Positions 9,492 through 18,103 of a stretch of DNA of 64,000 bases are shown here, piece after piece. The DNA is from Methanoculleus bourgensis MS2 (GTDB lineage Archaea; Halobacteriota; Methanomicrobia; Methanomicrobiales; Methanoculleaceae). How positions within the stretch are numbered: the first letter of the stretch is position 1; each line of letters begins with the position of its first letter. Below the pieces are notes generated by a model, which was not told the DNA's origin, ran no database searches, and was given only the letters and a program-made list of their open reading frames with translations. A program made the translations under genes and the position numbers. The stretch spans positions 2,170,001 through 2,234,000 of the forward strand of contig NC_018227.2 of the NCBI RefSeq assembly GCF_000304355.2, given 5' to 3'.

Positions 9492-10790
9492 TTACACCTC
9501 AGGTTCATTTTTGAGAATAACCCACCGAACAAGACGATTCATAGGAAGAATGCCGTCCCATGGCTGATCATAGTCATGTGTTGCTCCTGGGATGACAATG
9601 CGGTCGACACCGCAGTATGTCGCCTCTCGAGCGAATGCTCGCCGTTTCTCGTCGTCACGGATGCATAACGTGACCGCCTGAATTTTCCGGGTGATTAAAT
9701 TGAATATATCACTAATCGATTCGATCTCCTTGATGAAGATGCATTTCCCATGAACGGGATCTTCCAATCGGGGATTTGTATCCATTAGAATTGTCCAGCT
9801 CAAATCCGGGGGCGTAATGATGTTTTGATGATCCGAGAGCAGATATCTTGATCTCATGTTGATGATATTGGCCAAAATCGCAGGGTCCATACCCTGATGT
9901 CGAAGAACTTGAGGGAGCTGCTCAAAATAGCCTTTCATCTTTAATCCTATCTCCTCTAATGAATACCTGCTCTTCTCGAAGAAGAGCACTTGCGGAGAGG
10001 AACAGGCCATCTGGTTAAAGATCGCAATATCTTTGACAGAGTTTTCCAGCGCCTTCTCAAAGCGCTCGCCCTCGATGTACTCTCTGTCAAAAACGCCAAA
10101 CGAGTACTTTGGGCCGAAGACAAGAGTCTCACAGTGCTCCTTTTGGGGAAGTGCAAGAATTGAGCGGATCGCTTCCGAACCACCGTAGACCACTTTACAA
10201 TCTGCAGTGAGGGAGAACATTCTGCTGACTTCAGCGTTTCTTCCCTCAAATGACACTAGAGAGATGGCCTTGACGATATCCTCGCCTCGGTAGGTGATGC
10301 CATCGTAGGATATCGTTATGTTGCTCAACTCCTTCAAGAGTGCAGCGATAAATGCACAGTTCTCTTCGGGGACTTTTGCAATGCTCCCATTCTTTGAGAG
10401 AATCGCCTGTGCGAGTGAGAAGAACGCGAGAGTGGGAATATTTGCAGCGACCCACTGGCAGACAATACCCCGGGGCTGTGCGGCCATAGCAACGTGGTTG
10501 TCGACAGAAACGAACGTATCGAGGTATTTACAATCCCCATAATTCGTCTTACAGATCCGCTCAAGATTTTTCCGGCGCAGCCAGATGGAAATGTAACTGA
10601 CTCCCTGTAAACTATTGATCTCGGGGTTTTGAATAAGTTTCTTCCCTAGTTTTGAGAGAAGTTCGATGATGACATCAAACGGCATCTCCTGGAGAACCCG
10701 CCTGTTACGCGTGACGACATCGGCAATAGTTGTGAAATCGTTGAATCCCCGATCGACAAACTCCCCGTTTAACAGATGGCACGTGATCAT
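9492..10790 (-). CDS. Acyl-CoA/acyl-protein reductase, LuxC family
   Basis: LuxC reduces an acyl group held on LuxE, CoA or a carrier protein to an aldehyde with NADPH. The product is 432 residues from the ATG at 10790. I chose this start because GGAG of the upstream stop region (GGAGTAATTCTATG) sits at ideal distance; a longer frame to 10892 would run deep into LuxE. The catalytic cysteine is visible in FNQMACSSPQVLFF, and the N-terminal PRGIVCQWVAANIPTLAFFS segment is typical of the family. Only 4 bp separate it from the LuxE-like gene. LuxC-LuxE pairs outside luminous bacteria occur in some bacterial biosynthetic loci; in an archaeon this is unusual. Confidence 0.85.
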   Translation of the reverse strand: MITCHLLNGEFVDRGFNDFTTIADVVTRNRRVLQEMPFDVIIELLSKLGKKLIQNPEINSLQGVSYISIWLRRKNLERICKTNYGDCKYLDTFVSVDNHVAMAAQPRGIVCQWVAANIPTLAFFSLAQAILSKNGSIAKVPEENCAFIAALLKELSNITISYDGITYRGEDIVKAISLVSFEGRNAEVSRMFSLTADCKVVYGGSEAIRSILALPQKEHCETLVFGPKYSFGVFDREYIEGERFEKALENSVKDIAIFNQMACSSPQVLFFEKSRYSLEEIGLKMKGYFEQLPQVLRHQGMDPAILANIINMRSRYLLSDHQNIITPPDLSWTILMDTNPRLEDPVHGKCIFIKEIESISDIFNLITRKIQAVTLCIRDDEKRRAFAREATYCGVDRIVIPGATHDYDQPWDGILPMNRLVRWVILKNEPEV

Positions 10791-10794
10791 AGAA

Positions 10795-11901
10795 TTACTC
10801 CCTGAACGTATCTCCACAGCCCCGGACCTCAACCTTCTCAATTCTCGATTGGAACCTGAAATAGACGCCTTTTCGGCCACATGGACAGTCATCGATGCCG
10901 ACGCGATAGCCCATGTCTTCGGTCAGGATAGCCTGGCAGTAGTAGCTGTCCGAGAGAATACTCATCACCTCGATCATTCCGACCTCGCTATTGCTGCAGG
11001 GCTCGAGGGTATAGGGATCCCGGATGATTACCTGAGCAAAGTTTGGGACGTGCTTGTTTCCGCATTCACAATCAACAAATATGATGCCAGTCTGCTCGGC
11101 CATGCCATAAAAATCGAGCACATCCTCTCGGCCCGTACCGAATATTCGAGCAATTTCATCCGAGAAATACTCTTTCGATACCTGATCAGCCTTCAACTTT
11201 TTCCAGCCGCCGCTGTGGAAGACCTTTACATCCTTGAAACTGAATCGGATATTTTTCTCTCTAATCTGGTTGTAGAACGTCGACCAGATGATATAGGTAA
11301 AGCCGAAGACATAGACTTCTTCACCCTGATACCGCGAGAGTAATTCTTCGATAACAGGCAAATTAAGTACAAGTTTGCCATCTTCTTCCCGCATCAGGTA
11401 AAAGACTCTTTTCGCATAGATGCTCAGGCCACGGACCCCCGCTGTCCGCGCCGAGAACTCCAGCATTGGATTATTAATGCCTTCGTGGTCGATGACGAGG
11501 AATATTCTTCGTTTCTCACCAAGATAATCCTTCAGAATGCCCTTAAGCGCTTTAATCTGGTTAATGGTTGTATTTTTGCTGAGTGGCACTCTGCTCGTAA
11601 TCCCGGTCGTTGTCCCGCTCGATCGCAATACCTTCTCAATTTGGTCTTCCGGACATGTCCTCAGATCAAAATACTTGAACATCTGAACCGGCATAGGAGG
11701 AACATCTTCCAGGCGCTGAATCTCATCAGGAGAGAGATGCAATTTCGAGAAGAAATTGGCCAGACAGTGATTATTTGCTATTGCACAGTCTAATTGATTC
11801 CGGATTATAGGTAGTAGAACCTGGTTTTTCTCATCGTCGAGAAGGGAATAGGCAGGCTGTTGCAACAGGTCGTTGAGATCACCCGCAGGAGTCGGCGTCA
11901 T
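10795..11901 (-). CDS. Acyl-protein synthetase, LuxE family
   Basis: LuxE-type enzymes adenylate a carboxylate with ATP and hold it as a thioester for reduction by LuxC. The 368 residues are about normal for the family. Recognisable parts are the N-terminal FFSKLHLSPDEI, the ATP-binding stretch VLRSSGTTTGITSRVPLS, VFHSGGWKKL, DFYGMAEQTGIIF (an A5-like motif of the adenylating superfamily) and a Cys-rich segment CECGNKHVPNF / DDCPCGRKG that could bind metal. Its start overlaps the stop of the AMP-ligase gene by ATGA, and LuxC follows immediately. Together they form an ATP- and NADPH-dependent carboxylate-to-aldehyde unit. Confidence 0.87.
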   Translation of the reverse strand: MTPTPAGDLNDLLQQPAYSLLDDEKNQVLLPIIRNQLDCAIANNHCLANFFSKLHLSPDEIQRLEDVPPMPVQMFKYFDLRTCPEDQIEKVLRSSGTTTGITSRVPLSKNTTINQIKALKGILKDYLGEKRRIFLVIDHEGINNPMLEFSARTAGVRGLSIYAKRVFYLMREEDGKLVLNLPVIEELLSRYQGEEVYVFGFTYIIWSTFYNQIREKNIRFSFKDVKVFHSGGWKKLKADQVSKEYFSDEIARIFGTGREDVLDFYGMAEQTGIIFVDCECGNKHVPNFAQVIIRDPYTLEPCSNSEVGMIEVMSILSDSYYCQAILTEDMGYRVGIDDCPCGRKGVYFRFQSRIEKVEVRGCGDTFRE

Positions 11902-13382
11902 CTCTGTGACCTCCGATCCATAACTATCGCTTTCAGCCGGCTTCTATCTACTTTATTCGAGGAGTTCAGAGGGTACTCACCAATAAACTCGATGCCCATC
12001 GGGACTTTGTACGATGGGAGAGTGGTGTTGCAGAGAGACATTATCTTCGCGGAGGTGCCCTCTCGATCGGCACCTGGGGATTGCACAACTGCAATGACTG
12101 CTTCCCCCATCACGTCATCAGGCACCCCGACAACAACGCATCCGGATACTTCTTCGAGTGAAAGAATCAGATCTTCAATTTCATTTGGTGATATCCGGTA
12201 GCCGCCAGATTTGATTATATTTTTCGAGCGGCCGACGACATAGATGTAGCCGTCTTCGTCAACGGTGGCGAGGTCTCCCGTATAGTACCTGCCATCCCGC
12301 ACCGCTACGGCCGTACCTTCCGGGTCGTTGTAATACCCCTTCATGATGTTGTCTCCCATGGCGGTGATCTCCCCGATCTCGCCGGGTTTGATCGGAAGAC
12401 CATTTGGATCCAGAACCTCAAGCGTAACACCGGGAATGCCCTTGCCGATCGACCCCATCTTCTCTTCAACGAGATGGGGAGGTAGATACGAGAGTCGTGC
12501 TGTCGCCTCCGTGGCGCCATACATCACAAAAAATTCTTTTTGTGGAAATGCATTAACGATCATCTCGATATATTTATTCGCCAGCTGGCCTCCCGCCTGT
12601 GTGAAGTACCGGAGGCTGGGGAGCTCTTCGCTGAGGAAATGAGTCTTATTGATAAGAATCTGGAAAGTGCTTGGAACCCCTGCAAACCCGGTGCATTTGT
12701 ACTTATTGATATCACTAATAACGGATCCAAGGAAGATCTTGTTATTCAGTACTACACTTCCGCCTGCGCGAATATGTGTGTGGAGCAGCGATGCACCGTA
12801 GCAGTAGAAAAACGGGAGCACAACACAGACTCTATCTAATTCAGTCAGATGGAGGTATCCAAGTATCGATTCCGTATTGGCTATCAGGTTCTTATGTGTA
12901 AGCATCACGCCTTTTTTTGCGCCCGTGCTCCCGGAGGTGAAGATGATAACCGCTACATCACATGGGTGGACAGGGATAGAAAGCTCAAACGTCCCATTAG
13001 ATAAGGACTCAAGAGAGTTCTCGGTGTATGTATCAGCCGGGGTACCTTTGAAGAGATCAAGTAATTTTTCCTGAACAAAGCATGCAACCAGAGGGCAGCT
13101 ATGTACTACCTGTGCTAAGTCTTTCTCACTAATCCTTGTCTCTATGAGTACAGCAGTATTTCCACTTTTGATGATCGCGAGATAGCTGACAATAAAGAAG
13201 TAGTTGTTTTCGGATATCAGAAGGATCTGATTCCCCGATCCATATCTCTCAAACAAAGCGCAAGCGATCTCATGCACAGTATCGTACAACTGTGCATGGG
13301 TGACTACCATATCTGATTCTAGCAGAAAAGGCCTGCTAGAAAGCCTAGAATTCTCAAATAAGTAATCAACGAAGTTAATCAT
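11898..13382 (-). CDS. AMP-forming acyl-CoA/acyl-ACP ligase
   Basis: 494 residues of the ANL adenylating superfamily. Core motifs are complete: the phosphate loop FTSGSTGAKKGVMLTHKN, YGATE, YYTGDLATVDEDGYIYVVGR, the hinge region SKNIIKSGGYRISPNEIE, and the C-terminal catalytic Lys in NSSNKVDRSRLK. It should activate a carboxylic acid as acyl-AMP and pass it to CoA or to the phosphopantetheine of the ACP encoded directly upstream. The gene begins 5 bp after the ACP stop and overlaps LuxE by 4 bp. The dedicated neighbour makes ACP the likelier acceptor, which is inference. The acid itself (fatty, hydroxy or amino acid) cannot be deduced. Confidence 0.9.
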   Translation of the reverse strand: MINFVDYLFENSRLSSRPFLLESDMVVTHAQLYDTVHEIACALFERYGSGNQILLISENNYFFIVSYLAIIKSGNTAVLIETRISEKDLAQVVHSCPLVACFVQEKLLDLFKGTPADTYTENSLESLSNGTFELSIPVHPCDVAVIIFTSGSTGAKKGVMLTHKNLIANTESILGYLHLTELDRVCVVLPFFYCYGASLLHTHIRAGGSVVLNNKIFLGSVISDINKYKCTGFAGVPSTFQILINKTHFLSEELPSLRYFTQAGGQLANKYIEMIVNAFPQKEFFVMYGATEATARLSYLPPHLVEEKMGSIGKGIPGVTLEVLDPNGLPIKPGEIGEITAMGDNIMKGYYNDPEGTAVAVRDGRYYTGDLATVDEDGYIYVVGRSKNIIKSGGYRISPNEIEDLILSLEEVSGCVVVGVPDDVMGEAVIAVVQSPGADREGTSAKIMSLCNTTLPSYKVPMGIEFIGEYPLNSSNKVDRSRLKAIVMDRRSQR

Positions 13383-13387
13383 GATAT

Positions 13388-13627
13388 CTACTTTGTATAC
13401 TTGGCTACAATCTCCTTTACCAGACCAAAGTTTTCCATTGCTATAATGTCATCCATCTCAAACTCGATATCAAATTCATCTTCATACATAGACACGAGTT
13501 GGAGATGCTTCAGCGAATCCCAGGGCCGGAATGAATTATACGACGTATTATCGTCGACATCAGATTCATCTACACCGAGTACTTCACAAAAAATTCTTTT
13601 AACTGTAACGCTTTGGTTGTCGGACAT
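13388..13627 (-). CDS. Acyl carrier protein
   Basis: 79 residues from the ATG at 13627, one base after the stop of the holo-ACP synthase gene (TAA-C-ATG), with GGAGA just upstream. A TTG 15 bases earlier is open but falls in that RBS. It is acidic throughout, as ACPs are. The phosphopantetheine site is the Ser of the DSL motif in FRPWDSLKHLQLV (about residue 38), followed by the acidic helix-II region YEDEFDIEFEMDDI. It probably carries the activated acyl group between the AMP ligase, LuxC/SDR and the acyltransferase. ACPs are rare in archaea, so this gene was probably acquired with its cluster. Confidence 0.9.
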   Translation of the reverse strand: MSDNQSVTVKRIFCEVLGVDESDVDDNTSYNSFRPWDSLKHLQLVSMYEDEFDIEFEMDDIIAMENFGLVKEIVAKYTK

Positions 13628-13628
13628 G

Positions 13629-14003
13629 TTAATCGTCTCCAAGAATTATTACAAATGCAGTTGCTTTGTCTTCGCAGTGAGCAAGACTTATTTCTAATTT
13701 CAAATTTTTATACATATCTTTTTTGAGTCTTGCAACAGGGACTCCATTTCGTTTATTTAAAATTTCAATATCTATATACCACACGTCCTGGATATCACGT
13801 GAATAGAGAGCCTTTATTATTGCCTCTTTGCCAGCAAACCTTGCAGCAAGATGAGGCTCGACTGCACCTTTTGAAAAGCAGTAGTCCAGCTCGTCCCGCG
13901 TGAAGATCTTCTTAAGAGCCGGATGATTAATGTCATGGACGAACTCTTGAAACCGATGAATGCTAACAATATCTGCCCCAACCGTAATGCGCACAAATAT
14001 CAC
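13629..14003 (-). CDS. acpS: Holo-ACP synthase (4'-phosphopantetheinyl transferase, AcpS type)
   Basis: Transfers phosphopantetheine from CoA to the DSL serine of the ACP encoded next door. The 124 residues match the AcpS family length. Both diagnostic motifs are present: the N-terminal VGADIVSIHRFQEF with the Mg-binding Asp, and RFAGKEAIIKAL with the catalytic Glu and Lys. The C-terminus has the family-like ISLAHCEDKATAFVI. The gene overlaps the deacetylase stop by ATGA and ends one base before ACP, so the three are translationally coupled. A cognate AcpS next to the ACP implies that the carrier is used in its active form. Confidence 0.92.
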   Translation of the reverse strand: MIFVRITVGADIVSIHRFQEFVHDINHPALKKIFTRDELDYCFSKGAVEPHLAARFAGKEAIIKALYSRDIQDVWYIDIEILNKRNGVPVARLKKDMYKNLKLEISLAHCEDKATAFVIILGDD

Positions 14004-14905
14004 TCCAACATCTCTCTAAGCGGCTTCACTGTGACATCCTGACTTCTCAATCTTTCAATAACGCGCAGTATTCTATTCTCCACCATTCTTCCCTTTATCA
14101 TCCAGTAGAATGGTCTTTTGTTTCCAATATTAGGGAACACTTCATCAGCGATGTCGATACAATGGAAGTAAAAGACAGTGTGTCCACGCCTGAGGCTTTG
14201 CTGTATACCTTGTAGGATTATGTGAGCACCCAGAAACCGCAACATCGGCCCCCCGCCCGTGGGGATCTTGAAGCCGAGGTCATAGTACGGCCACGGGAAC
14301 TCCACAAAGTCCCGGTACTCCACTGGTTCCAGCCCATGATACATCGGGTGATACGGGGCAGACGACACGCCCTTCAATTCCGAGTCGGACTTATTGTAGA
14401 GGGAGTTGACACTGACCGAAGAATCATATTTAAATCCCAGATCTTCCAGAGCATCGATCATCCACCCGGCAACGAGTGCGTTGGGAGCGCGGTAGCCGAT
14501 CACCTTCTCCCCGGAGATCTTCTCCAGATCTCCTTTGGCCTTTGCCGTCACTCTCCTGAAATCATCAGAGCTTATGAGAGGCTTCTTTGTCCGGGAATCG
14601 ATCGCGCAGGAGTGGTGCAGGCCATGGCAGGCAATCTCATGCCCGTGTTCCACGATCGATTCCACCAGGCCGGGATAATGCTCGATAACATCTGCCACGA
14701 CGAAGAACGTGGCGGGGATCTTGTACTGATCGAGGATCTTCAGCACTCTCTCCGTGGAGTTAGTGAGGTAATCGTACCGGCCGTCCCATTTCTCAAAAAA
14801 CTCATCCACGTCCCGGAAACGGGAGAAGGTTGAGCCACAGACTGAGGGGATATGATACCAGTCTTCGACATCAACTGTCAGGGATGCAGTTGTTTGAGAT
14901 GCCAT
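14000..14905 (-). CDS. Polysaccharide deacetylase, NodB domain with DUF3473-like tail
   Basis: 301 residues of carbohydrate esterase family 4, of the kind found in exopolysaccharide clusters (XrtA/PEP-CTERM-type deacetylases). Motif 1 is SLTVDVEDWYH with the metal-binding Asp pair, motif 2 is HGHEIACHGLHH with the two metal His, and motif 3 is YRAPN. The C-terminal part (VFYFHCIDIADE and onward) resembles DUF3473. It would remove N-acetyl groups from a glycan. No signal peptide is seen, so it may act on cytoplasmic lipid-linked intermediates. It is 18 bp downstream of the GT2 gene and overlaps acpS. Confidence 0.9.
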   Translation of the reverse strand: MASQTTASLTVDVEDWYHIPSVCGSTFSRFRDVDEFFEKWDGRYDYLTNSTERVLKILDQYKIPATFFVVADVIEHYPGLVESIVEHGHEIACHGLHHSCAIDSRTKKPLISSDDFRRVTAKAKGDLEKISGEKVIGYRAPNALVAGWMIDALEDLGFKYDSSVSVNSLYNKSDSELKGVSSAPYHPMYHGLEPVEYRDFVEFPWPYYDLGFKIPTGGGPMLRFLGAHIILQGIQQSLRRGHTVFYFHCIDIADEVFPNIGNKRPFYWMIKGRMVENRILRVIERLRSQDVTVKPLREMLE

Positions 14906-14923
14906 GTAACTCCTCGATGTAAA

Positions 14924-16486
14924 TCAGACAACGCCCCGTTCGGACTTCTCCACCTGCATATCAAACAGCATCGCAAACAGCAGAAACTGCATCCCCATCA
15001 TAAACACCAGGAACGACAGCACCCCGTGCACAAACAGCACCGGATACCCCATCACGAACTTCTCCCAGAGCGCGATCAGCCCCCCGAGCACCCCGATCGG
15101 CGCGAGCACCGCCCCGGCGGCGTAGAAGAACGCAAGGGGGTGAAAGCCCATCTGGATGTACTTCGTCTTCAAGCGGAAGAGGAAGTTTCCCAGGAGGAGC
15201 TTGGAGACCCGCGGGATGTAGGTCGAGTAGCGGATCTTCGACTTCTCCCGGCCGTAGCGGGCCGGGATCGCGACGTCCGAAACCCTGCACCCGCAGATGT
15301 TCAACCATATCAGGAGGTGGTTGCAGTAGCCGTAGCCCTGGTAGACCTCGGTGAGCGGGAGGGTCCGGAGGGTCTTTATCGAGACCGCCGTGTAGCCGTT
15401 CTGGGGATCCATCATCTGCCAGTAGCCCGAGGCGACCTTGGTGAGGAAGGTGAGGAGGGAGTTCCCGAAACTCCGCCACGGCGGCATCCCCTTCCGGTAG
15501 GCCTGGTTGATGAGACGGTTGCCCTTGGTGTAGTCGGCCCGCCCGTCGATGATCGGGTCGAGGAGGTCGGGGAGGTAGGCCGGGTCCATCTGGTTGTCCC
15601 CGGCCATCACCGCGGCGATGTCCATCCCGTCCTCGACCGCCTGGAGGTAGCCGGTGGTGATCGCCGCCCCGACGCCCCGGTTCGGGTTGTGGTGGATTGC
15701 GACGATCCGTGGGTCGCGGTGGGCGTAGTCGTCGATGATCGCCCCGGTCATGTCGGCCGAGCCGTCGTCCACCGCGTAGACCTTCGCGACGTAGTCGGGG
15801 ATGCCGTCGAGCACCTCCCCGATCAGTTCCTCCTCGTTGTACGCCGGGACGACCACGGCGATCCGCTTCCCGCGGTAGCGGGGCTCCGCGGCCGGGCTCC
15901 CGGAGCGTACTCCGGCGACCTTCAGGCCGGGATCGGCGACGAGGACCCCGGCGTCGAACGTCCCGCCGGCCAGGACCGCCTCGATCGCCCTCTTCCCGTA
16001 GGCCCCAAACCCGCTCTCCGGGTCGGCGGCCGGGAGGACGACGTCGTTGCCCTTCCTGAGCTCGGTAAGCAGCCGGGGGATCTCGGCCGGGTCGTGCCGG
16101 GCGTCGATGATGACGAGCTCTTCCGCGCCGAGGTCCCGGGCGGCAGAAAAGATGGTCTGGAGCGCCCCGCCGTAGCCCTTGTTGGTCGTATGCCGGATGA
16201 CCATAGCACCAAGCGCCTCCGCGATCGGGACGGTGTCGTCCGTCGAGCCGTCGTCGACGACGAGCACCGCATCCGCGTGCCGGGCGGCGCCGAGAACCGT
16301 CTTTGCGATGTAGGCCTCCTCGTTGTAGGCCGGCATCGCGACGAGGGTCCGGACGGGCCGCCGGGGCCTCGCCCGGCCGGTGAGGTCGTCGACGAGAAGG
16401 TGTGCGTCCCCGCCGTTGCCGCCGTGCTCGACGACCCTGTCGGCCTGCCGGGTGGGGGTAGAAGGAGTGCGGGTCCGGGTGGTCAT
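14924..16486 (-). CDS. Tandem-domain glycosyltransferase family 2 with C-terminal membrane helices
   Basis: 520 residues with two GT2 domains. Domain 1 (about 47-185) has VAMPAYNEEAYI and VDDGSTDDT but ends early, and the usual acceptor-side DXD-like region reads IDARHDPAEI. Domain 2 (about 205-420) is complete and DPM-synthase-like: AVVVPAYNEEELI, VDDGSADMT, NPNRGVGAAITTG, MAGDNQMDPAYL. It is followed by two or three hydrophobic helices (about 435-505). It likely transfers a sugar to a polyprenyl carrier; domain 1 may be degenerate or regulatory. GC content is clearly higher than in the downstream operon genes, so it seems to belong to the host backbone. The ATG at 16486 follows GGGAGGG. Confidence 0.9.
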   Translation of the reverse strand: MTTRTRTPSTPTRQADRVVEHGGNGGDAHLLVDDLTGRARPRRPVRTLVAMPAYNEEAYIAKTVLGAARHADAVLVVDDGSTDDTVPIAEALGAMVIRHTTNKGYGGALQTIFSAARDLGAEELVIIDARHDPAEIPRLLTELRKGNDVVLPAADPESGFGAYGKRAIEAVLAGGTFDAGVLVADPGLKVAGVRSGSPAAEPRYRGKRIAVVVPAYNEEELIGEVLDGIPDYVAKVYAVDDGSADMTGAIIDDYAHRDPRIVAIHHNPNRGVGAAITTGYLQAVEDGMDIAAVMAGDNQMDPAYLPDLLDPIIDGRADYTKGNRLINQAYRKGMPPWRSFGNSLLTFLTKVASGYWQMMDPQNGYTAVSIKTLRTLPLTEVYQGYGYCNHLLIWLNICGCRVSDVAIPARYGREKSKIRYSTYIPRVSKLLLGNFLFRLKTKYIQMGFHPLAFFYAAGAVLAPIGVLGGLIALWEKFVMGYPVLFVHGVLSFLVFMMGMQFLLFAMLFDMQVEKSERGVV

Positions 16487-16628
16487 CGCGGTCCCTCCCG
16501 GGGTATGCTACGGATCGCCGGCTCGGCGGCAGGGGTGCTCTCCGGGCAGGAGAGGGGCTGGGGGGTGGCGGGCTGCATCATGGGTATGCCGGAATCTGGG
16601 TCGTCGGGGAGTCGCCAGAGTGCGACGT

Positions 16629-16735
16629 TCCTGTGGAATGCGACGGTTCGCGAGAACCGGAGCTTGAGCACCGGTGGTGCGAAGTGCGATGGGCCAGGGG
16701 GCCGGAGCTCGAGCACCAGCAGGTGCGAACGCGGC
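16629..16735. repeat. Dispersed GC-rich repeat pair (CCGGAGCTyGAGCACC...GGTGCGAA)
   Basis: Two copies of a unit beginning CCGGAGCTTGAGCACC (near 16657) and CCGGAGCTCGAGCACC (near 16701), each followed by GGTGCGAA and able to fold on GCACC/GGTGC arms. Reverse-complement relatives occur at 366-436, so the family flanks both sides of the polysaccharide island. The region lies just upstream of the GT2 operon start. Confidence 0.55.
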
Positions 16736-17706
16736 CCCGCTGCTTCTAATATCAAATACCATAAATGAAAGTAAAAAGGTGCCGGTATGATTCCTGGCGA
16801 GTTAACGATAAATCATGAAAAACCACCCGGTTCCAGGGAGGGAAAGGCGGCGTCCGACACGGAGGGGCGAGAGGTTTTCCGGAGGGAAATCCCAATGCGG
16901 CATATAAAGATACCTAAAAACGATCGTTTCGCAAATCCCCCGAATAGGGATAATAGCGGTTAAAACGTTGCCTTCCGGGAAATATCATTCATCTCGTGTG
17001 AAATTTGAGCAGGGCCGGATCGGGGCGCAGGAATCCCCCCGAAAGCGATCCGGGGGCGTACTGGAGTTTTTCCGGCGGCCGGGATCGGCACCCCGGGAGG
17101 CCCGGGGCCGGGAGGGAAAATGCACACGAAACGGCCCCTATTGCCGATGCGCGCAACGAAAACAACCATAACAGAAAACAGAGCGACCAGAGAGCACCCC
17201 CGCGGCCGGCCGAGAGCCTCCGGGCCGGCAGACAGGACGAAAGAGCCGTCCCGCACCCCCTCGTGCCCGCGGAGCGGGTGAAGGCCCCGCCGGCAGACGG
17301 TCATCGCTCAAGGTCTGGCCGGCGTACTCTGAGGAGTCTCGCCGGCACCGTGCTGCCCGGCAGAACCTGGAGCGGCCGGGGATCCCGCCGGGACGACTCC
17401 ATCCCCGACAGAGGTCGGGGCATTGTTACCCGGGTGCAAAACCGACGGTATTCTATGGCATCAGAGGAGTATATTGAGAGAATGCAGGAGACCGGATAAA
17501 GAGAGACGCCGCGGTGTTGCCGCATAATGCTAGTATTCCCATTCTCCAGAGCCCGCCATGAGTCTTCAGATCATAGATGAGCACGAAACGGGGTGGTCGA
17601 CACGATCCTCCGCCAGCCGAAAGCGACCTCCGTTCACGTTTCATGAACCTATTGTTCACGGATCGAAAACAACATCGCCCCCCACCACAAACAACCTCTC
17701 TGGATC
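16736..17706. other. Intergenic region without a supported gene
   Basis: Around 16740-16790 a short AT-rich stretch could hold a promoter for the minus-strand operon; on that strand it reads TTTATGGTATTTGATATTA. ORFs of 100-160 codons between 16960 and 17500 on both strands show only GC-driven composition and no family motif. A 14-codon reading MASEEYIERMQETG at 17455-17499 resembles the start of a regulator gene but ends at once. No RNA gene is recognised. Confidence 0.4.
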
Positions 17707-17835
17707 ATGCTCAGAGAGATCTTCAAGACGGAAGAACGCATCCTCCGCCACATCAGCCTCAGGCAATCGGCCACGGTCGGAACAGTCGCCCTCGCCACCG
17801 GCGTCTCCAAAGGGCTTGTCTCCGGCTACCTCAAT
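17707..17835 (+). pseudogene. N-terminal fragment of a winged-helix (HTH-nucleotidyltransferase-type) protein
   Basis: From the ATG at 17707 the frame reads MLREIFKTEERILRHISLRQ, then ATVGTVALATGVSKGLVSGY, a typical wHTH start with its recognition helix, like methanogen proteins that combine an HTH with a nucleotidyltransferase domain. The match ends near 17835, where the sequence runs into the 3' end of the convergent RelE gene. The rest of the protein has been lost, so this is a truncated remnant. Confidence 0.55.
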
Positions 17836-18103
17836 ATTTCCGATAGACGTTGCTCCGGTTGCCGACATCGATCACGGCAATAACCATCACATTGTCCTCG
17901 AACACAAGAATGATCCGGTACTGTCCCACACGAAAAGAATACAACGGACTATTCGGATGTCCTTTCAGTTTTTTGGCGTACAGGCGAGGGTACGGCTCGT
18001 CTGCCAGGGCGTCGAGTTCGTCCTTGATTCGTTGGGCATCAAGGTCCGGGAGTTTATTGAGTTTCCGCTCGGCCCCTGGCAGGAGGTGAAGCCGCCAGAT
18101 CAT
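17831..18103 (-). CDS. RelE/ParE-family toxin
   Basis: 90 residues, full length for a RelE-type mRNA interferase. The N-terminus WRLHLLPGAERKLNKLPDLD matches the helix 1-2 region, LYAKKLKGHPNSPLYSFRVG the central beta-hairpin, and YRIILVFEDNVMVIAVIDVG the core strands. The last residues NRSNVYRKY carry the basic/aromatic tail used in RNA cleavage. It overlaps the upstream antitoxin by 4 bp (ATGA), the standard antitoxin-first arrangement. Intact by eye, so probably a live TA module. It lies amid many broken TA genes. Confidence 0.88.
   Translation of the reverse strand: MIWRLHLLPGAERKLNKLPDLDAQRIKDELDALADEPYPRLYAKKLKGHPNSPLYSFRVGQYRIILVFEDNVMVIAVIDVGNRSNVYRKY

Noticed and set aside
14852-16768. 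638-codon open frame on the + strand opposite the GT2 gene
   Set aside because: It is the antisense shadow of a GC-rich gene with complete GT2 motifs; its protein is Arg/Asp/Val/Gly-rich without any family pattern.
16960-17499. ORFs of 114 and 164 codons on opposite strands
   Set aside because: Compositional ORFs rich in Arg, Gly and Pro, without RBS, motif or neighbour support.
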